Positions 6,893 to 10,104 of a DNA stretch of 10,104 nucleotides are shown here, in pieces. The position numbers and the translations under genes were made by a program. The notes below the pieces were generated by a model. It made no database searches. It was not told the origin of the DNA and saw only the letters and a program-made list of their open reading frames with translations. Source of the stretch: Hydrogenophaga sp. (GTDB taxonomy: Bacteria; Pseudomonadota; Gammaproteobacteria; Burkholderiales; Burkholderiaceae_C); assembly GCA_025458415.1 (NCBI GenBank), contig JALOSN010000092.1:1-10104 (forward strand), in the 5' to 3' direction. Position 1 is the first letter of the stretch, and every line of letters begins with the position of its first letter.

Positions 6893-7956
6893 GCCGCCAA
6901 TGCCTCGGCCAGTTCCTCGAAGCCCTGACGAACCCGGTGCACCACACCCGGATCCAGGTAGTGGTCGACCCGCTCGCGCACATGCGCGACCAGCCGATCT
7001 TCGCTGCGCTGAACCGACCAGTCCTCGCCATCACCTCCGCTGCGCGCCGCCTGCCGGGAAAGCACCCGCCACTTGGCGCACCAGGTCAGCGACCAGAGCC
7101 ACATGCCGCGGCGAAGGGGCAGGTGCCAGTGCATCGCCGAAAGTGCCAGCCCCTCGCCCACGCGAGACGCCCAGGCACGGTAGAACGCCGCCACCTCGGC
7201 GGGGGACAAGGCGCAGCGACCCTCGATGTCCCAGGTGGTGGAGGTGTAGAGGGTGGCATGGGCCAGGTCCAGCCCCGGGTGGCTGTAGCGGCATTTCTCC
7301 AGGTCGACCAGCACGGCACGGCCATCTGCGGGCACGATGAAGTTGCCCGGGTGGGCATCGAAGGCCACCAGGGTGATGTCGGGCCGTCCGGGCTGCGCGC
7401 AGAGCACAGCCAGATCGGCCAGCTCCGCCTGCAGGCAGCGTGTCACCTCCTCATGCACCCCCGCCTGGGGCCACCAGCCGGCCTGCTCGCGCACCTCCTG
7501 CAGCAGCGCCTGCAAAGGGTCGGCATCGGCCCGCAGGGGCGGACGGGCTTCGGCCGTCGGCAGCGGCAGGGTGTGCAGCGCCGCCAGCGATTGCGCCACG
7601 GCCGGCAGGTCCTGTGGCAGCCGGGCCGGCCGCCCCACAATCTCTTCCACCAGCAGCGCCCCCCTCGGCAAGGCATCCGATGGCGGCAACACACCGTGCA
7701 GATGCGGGGTGGTTCCGCCCACGGCAGCGCGTTCAAAGCAGGCCCGCTGATAGGCCAGGTTGTCCAGCGCCGGCAACCCCATCTGGCTTTGCTTGGGCAC
7801 ACGCGCCAGCAGCCCCGTGCCTTCCAGCCGGACATGGTCATGGGCCAGACCCTTGTCCGGCAGCCGGGTCAATGGTGCGGCGGCCAGCGGATGACCGACC
7901 GCTTGCAGGGCTTCACGCAGGGCGGCAGGCAAGGGGTGTAAGAATGGGCGATCCAC
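6889..7956 (-). CDS. APH-fold phosphotransferase (small-molecule kinase)
   Basis: This is a predicted cytoplasmic ATP-dependent kinase of the aminoglycoside phosphotransferase/choline kinase superfamily; the substrate is unknown. The 355-residue protein has a divergent N-lobe with the hinge-like LLVEEIVGRP (101-110). The catalytic loop is FDAHPGN (199-205): Asp200 and Asn205 are kept, but the usual His before the Asp is Phe. The metal-binding segment is VDLEKCRYSHPGLDLAH (217-233), with Asp218 and Glu220. It is not an obvious antibiotic-resistance enzyme, because the context is metabolic. By analogy with APH-family sugar kinases such as AmgK, which partner a GT-A-fold nucleotidyltransferase, it may phosphorylate a sugar or alcohol used by the coupled transferase fusion; that is inference. 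The GTG start at 7956 has only a weak GAG ahead of it. The stop overlaps the next gene as ATGA. It is divergent from the flavoprotein gene with 42 bases between the starts. Confidence 0.85.
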   Translation of the reverse strand: MDRPFLHPLPAALREALQAVGHPLAAAPLTRLPDKGLAHDHVRLEGTGLLARVPKQSQMGLPALDNLAYQRACFERAAVGGTTPHLHGVLPPSDALPRGALLVEEIVGRPARLPQDLPAVAQSLAALHTLPLPTAEARPPLRADADPLQALLQEVREQAGWWPQAGVHEEVTRCLQAELADLAVLCAQPGRPDITLVAFDAHPGNFIVPADGRAVLVDLEKCRYSHPGLDLAHATLYTSTTWDIEGRCALSPAEVAAFYRAWASRVGEGLALSAMHWHLPLRRGMWLWSLTWCAKWRVLSRQAARSGGDGEDWSVQRSEDRLVAHVRERVDHYLDPGVVHRVRQGFEELAEALAA

Positions 7957-7998
7957 AGCGACTCAACAGCAACACAACAATTCGGACAAGGATACGTC
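7957..7998. promoter_or_regulatory. Short divergent intergenic region
   Basis: These 42 bases separate two divergent GTG starts. The stretch is locally A-rich (repeated CAACA-like units around 7964-7980), unlike its GC-rich flanks. It is too short to hold two complete promoters, so at least one promoter must extend into the neighbouring coding sequence. I see no convincing -35/-10 pair. The rightward Shine-Dalgarno lies within it. Confidence 0.5.
7988..7992 (+). promoter_or_regulatory. Ribosome binding site deciding the GTG start of the VTT-flavoprotein gene
   Basis: AAGGA is followed by a 6-base spacer (TACGTC) and then GTG at 7999. This is good spacing and the only strong Shine-Dalgarno near the start. 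It fixes the GTG as initiator, giving a protein that opens with a short basic segment (MSTRK) before the first membrane helix. Confidence 0.75.
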
Positions 7999-10104
7999 GT
8001 GAGCACCCGGAAAATCTTGCTGCTGATCGCACTGGTGGCGGGCATCGGCACCTTTTTTGCCTTTGACCTCGGCCGCTTCCTGAGCCTGGACTACCTCAAG
8101 CAGAGCCAGGCGGCCTTTGCCGACCTGTACGCCCAGCACCCCTGGCAGGTGGCGGGCGCCTACTTCGCCATCTATGTGGCAGCCACCGCGCTCTCGCTGC
8201 CCGGGGCGGCCATCATCACCCTGGCCGGCGGCGCCATCTTCGGCCTGCTCTGGGGCACGGTCATTGTCTCGTTCGCCAGCACCATCGGCGCCACCCTGGC
8301 CTTTCTGGTCTCGCGTTTCATCCTGCGCAGCACGGTCGAGAACCGCTTCGGCCAGCGCCTGGCCGAGATCAACCGCGGCGTCGAGAAGGACGGTGCGTTC
8401 TACCTGTTCACCCTGCGGCTGATCCCGGTCGTGCCCTTTTTCCTGATCAACCTGCTGATGGGCCTGACCCGCATGAAGGCCCTCACCTTCTACTGGGTGA
8501 GCCAGATCGGCATGCTGGCCGGCACGCTGGTGTATGTGAATGCCGGCACCCAGCTGGCGCGGCTGGACTCGCTGCAGGGCATCCTCAGTCCCGCCCTGCT
8601 GGGTTCCTTCGTGCTGCTGGGCATCTTCCCGCTGATCGCACGGCGCATCGTCGAGGTGATGCAGAAGCGCAAGGTCTACGCCCGCTGGAACAGCGTGCGC
8701 CCGCGCACCTTCGACCGCAACCTGGTCGTCATCGGCGCCGGCGCCGGCGGTCTGGTCACTGCCTACATCGCGGCCGCCGTCAAGGCCAAGGTCACCCTGG
8801 TCGAGGCCCACAAGATGGGCGGTGACTGCCTGAACTACGGCTGCGTGCCCAGCAAGGCCCTGATCAAGAGCGCCAAGCTGGCGCACCAGATGCGCCACGC
8901 CTCCAACTACGGCCTGTCGGACACGGTAGCGTCGTTCAGCTTCAAGGCGGTGATGCAGCGCATCCACGACGTGATCCGCGCCATCGAACCACACGACAGC
9001 GTCGAGCGCTACACCGGTCTGGGCGTCGAGGTGCTGCAGGGTTACGCGAAGCTGGTCAACCCCTGGACGGTGGAAATCGCCCTCAATGGCGGTGGCACCC
9101 AGCGCCTGACCGCACGCAGCATCGTGATCGCCGCCGGCGCCAGCCCCTTCGTGCCGCCCCTGCCGGGCCTGGACGACGTGGGCTACGTCACCAGCGACAC
9201 GCTGTGGGACGAGTTCGCCAAGCTCGACGAGGTGCCCCGGCGTCTGGTGGTGCTGGGCGGCGGCCCCATCGGGTCGGAGCTGGCGCAGAGCTTCGCACGC
9301 CTGGGCTCGCAGGTGACGCAGGTCGAGATGGGGCCCCGCATCATGATCCGCGAGGACGAGGAGGTGAGCGCGCTGGCCAAAGCCTCGCTGGAAGCCGACG
9401 GCGTGGCGGTGCTGACCGGTCACAAGGCCCTGCGCTGCGAACGGGTCGACGGCGAGAAGACCCTGGTGGTGGAACACGGCGGTGCGGAGAAGCGCATCGC
9501 CTTCGACCAGCTGCTGTGCGCCGTCGGTCGCGTGGCGCGCCTGACCGGCTACGGCCTGGAGGACCTGGGCATTCCGACCAACCGCACGGTCGAGACCAAC
9601 GAGTACCTGCAGACCCTCTACCCCAACATCTACGCTGCCGGTGACGTGGCCGGTCCTTACCAGTTCACCCACGTGGCGGCCCACCAGGCCTGGTACGCGG
9701 CCGTCAACGCGCTGTTCGGTGACTTCAAGAAATTCAAGGCCGACTACTCGGTCATTCCCTGGGCCACCTTCATCGACCCCGAGGTGGCGCGTGTCGGTCT
9801 GAACGAGCAGGAAGCGAAGGAGAAAGGCATCGCTTACGAGGTCACGACATACGGCATCGACGACCTGGACCGCGCCATTGCCGACAGCGAGGCGCACGGC
9901 TTCGTCAAGGTGCTGACCGTGCCGGGCAAGGACCGCATCCTGGGCGTGACCATCGTCGGCACCCATGCCGGCGACCTGCTGGCCGAGTACGTGCTGGCCA
10001 TGAAGCACGGCCTGGGCCTGAACAAGATCCTGGGCACCATCCACACCTACCCCACGCTGGCCGAGGCCAACAAGTACGCGGCCGGCGAATGGAAGCGCGC
10101 CCAT
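7999..10104 (+). CDS. VTT/TVP38 membrane domain fused to FAD-dependent disulfide reductase (3' end cut)
   Basis: 702 codons are visible with no stop before the window edge. Residues 1-225 form a polytopic VTT (TVP38/TMEM64, DedA-like) domain, with LPGAAIITLAGGAIFG (67-82) and the LRLIPVVPF motif (139-147) followed by Asn151. Residues from about 238 form a class I pyridine nucleotide-disulfide oxidoreductase. It has FAD-binding GAGAGG (246-251), the redox pair Cys277-x4-Cys282 (GDCLNYGCVPSK), NAD(P)-binding GGGPIG (420-425), the second FAD contact AAGDV (546-550), and a dimerisation domain ending in HTYPTLAEA, where His682 and Glu689 form the catalytic dyad. The flavoenzyme is thus complete up to its last residues and looks active. 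It would be held at the inner membrane with the reductase probably in the cytoplasm. It resembles MerA and lipoamide dehydrogenase, but no HMA domain is present, and the C-terminal cysteine pair of true MerA, if any, lies beyond the edge. The substrate is unknown. It is divergent from the phosphotransferase-transferase operon. Confidence 0.92.
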   Translation, partial: MSTRKILLLIALVAGIGTFFAFDLGRFLSLDYLKQSQAAFADLYAQHPWQVAGAYFAIYVAATALSLPGAAIITLAGGAIFGLLWGTVIVSFASTIGATLAFLVSRFILRSTVENRFGQRLAEINRGVEKDGAFYLFTLRLIPVVPFFLINLLMGLTRMKALTFYWVSQIGMLAGTLVYVNAGTQLARLDSLQGILSPALLGSFVLLGIFPLIARRIVEVMQKRKVYARWNSVRPRTFDRNLVVIGAGAGGLVTAYIAAAVKAKVTLVEAHKMGGDCLNYGCVPSKALIKSAKLAHQMRHASNYGLSDTVASFSFKAVMQRIHDVIRAIEPHDSVERYTGLGVEVLQGYAKLVNPWTVEIALNGGGTQRLTARSIVIAAGASPFVPPLPGLDDVGYVTSDTLWDEFAKLDEVPRRLVVLGGGPIGSELAQSFARLGSQVTQVEMGPRIMIREDEEVSALAKASLEADGVAVLTGHKALRCERVDGEKTLVVEHGGAEKRIAFDQLLCAVGRVARLTGYGLEDLGIPTNRTVETNEYLQTLYPNIYAAGDVAGPYQFTHVAAHQAWYAAVNALFGDFKKFKADYSVIPWATFIDPEVARVGLNEQEAKEKGIAYEVTTYGIDDLDRAIADSEAHGFVKVLTVPGKDRILGVTIVGTHAGDLLAEYVLAMKHGLGLNKILGTIHTYPTLAEANKYAAGEWKRAH

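Noticed and set aside
5813..6928. Plus-strand open frame of about 370 codons opposite the transferase fusion
   Set aside because: It has the same antisense-shadow character, and no recognisable motif in the translation.
7963..10104. Minus-strand open frame of over 700 codons opposite the VTT-flavoprotein
   Set aside because: It is a shadow frame. The plus strand encodes a fully motif-supported flavoprotein, the antisense product is low-complexity (rich in H, Q, G, V, D) with no recognisable motif, and long antisense frames are expected when third positions are G or C.
7999..10104. True mercuric reductase (merA)
   Set aside because: No HMA domain, no adjacent mer genes, a fused VTT membrane domain, and the diagnostic C-terminal Cys pair is not visible within the window.

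Overview
The window is GC-rich, densely coding bacterial DNA. Third codon positions are almost always G or C, coding strands overlap, and antisense shadow frames stay open for hundreds of codons. The protein families and the YnjC-YnjD-YnjF gene order point to a pseudomonadotal (gamma- or betaproteobacterial) chromosome. I cannot name the genus. I see no insertion sequence, integrase, CRISPR array, tRNA or rRNA. Seven protein genes fill almost all of the window. The only non-coding stretches are 84 bases (5501-5584) and 42 bases (7957-7998).

Left block (1-2783, + strand): a tightly overlapped operon. It encodes a two-domain ABC-transporter permease (YnjC type, 5' end probably outside the window), its ATPase (YnjD type, ATGA overlap) and a CDP-alcohol phosphatidyltransferase (YnjF type, 11-base overlap). 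This is the E. coli ynjABCDEF arrangement without ynjE between D and F. The solute-binding protein (ynjB) would be expected just to the left.

Middle block (2765-5500, - strand): a complete P-type cation ATPase of the Ca2+-ATPase-like P2 branch. It converges on ynjF and overlaps its end by 19 bases. It keeps most residues of the SERCA ion sites but has Ser where SERCA has the M6 aspartate (Asp800). Its upstream gap carries a hairpin abutting the first start codon and a perfect TTGAC-N4-GTCAA palindrome that resembles an FNR/ANR/DNR operator.

Right block (5585-7956, - strand, with a divergent + gene from 7999): an APH-fold phosphotransferase gene is coupled by an ATGA overlap to a gene fusing two 'rSAM/selenodomain-associated' transferases, a TIGR04283-type GT2 domain followed by a TIGR04282/DUF2064 domain. 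Divergent from these, 42 bases away, is a fusion of a VTT (TVP38/TMEM64/DedA-like) membrane domain to a mercuric-reductase/dihydrolipoamide-dehydrogenase-like flavoprotein. This fusion is cut by the right edge, probably only a few residues before its end. From memory, these families recur together in poorly characterised clusters, so this block is the best candidate for an undescribed pathway: a sugar or small-molecule kinase, two GT-A-fold transferases and a membrane-anchored disulfide reductase.
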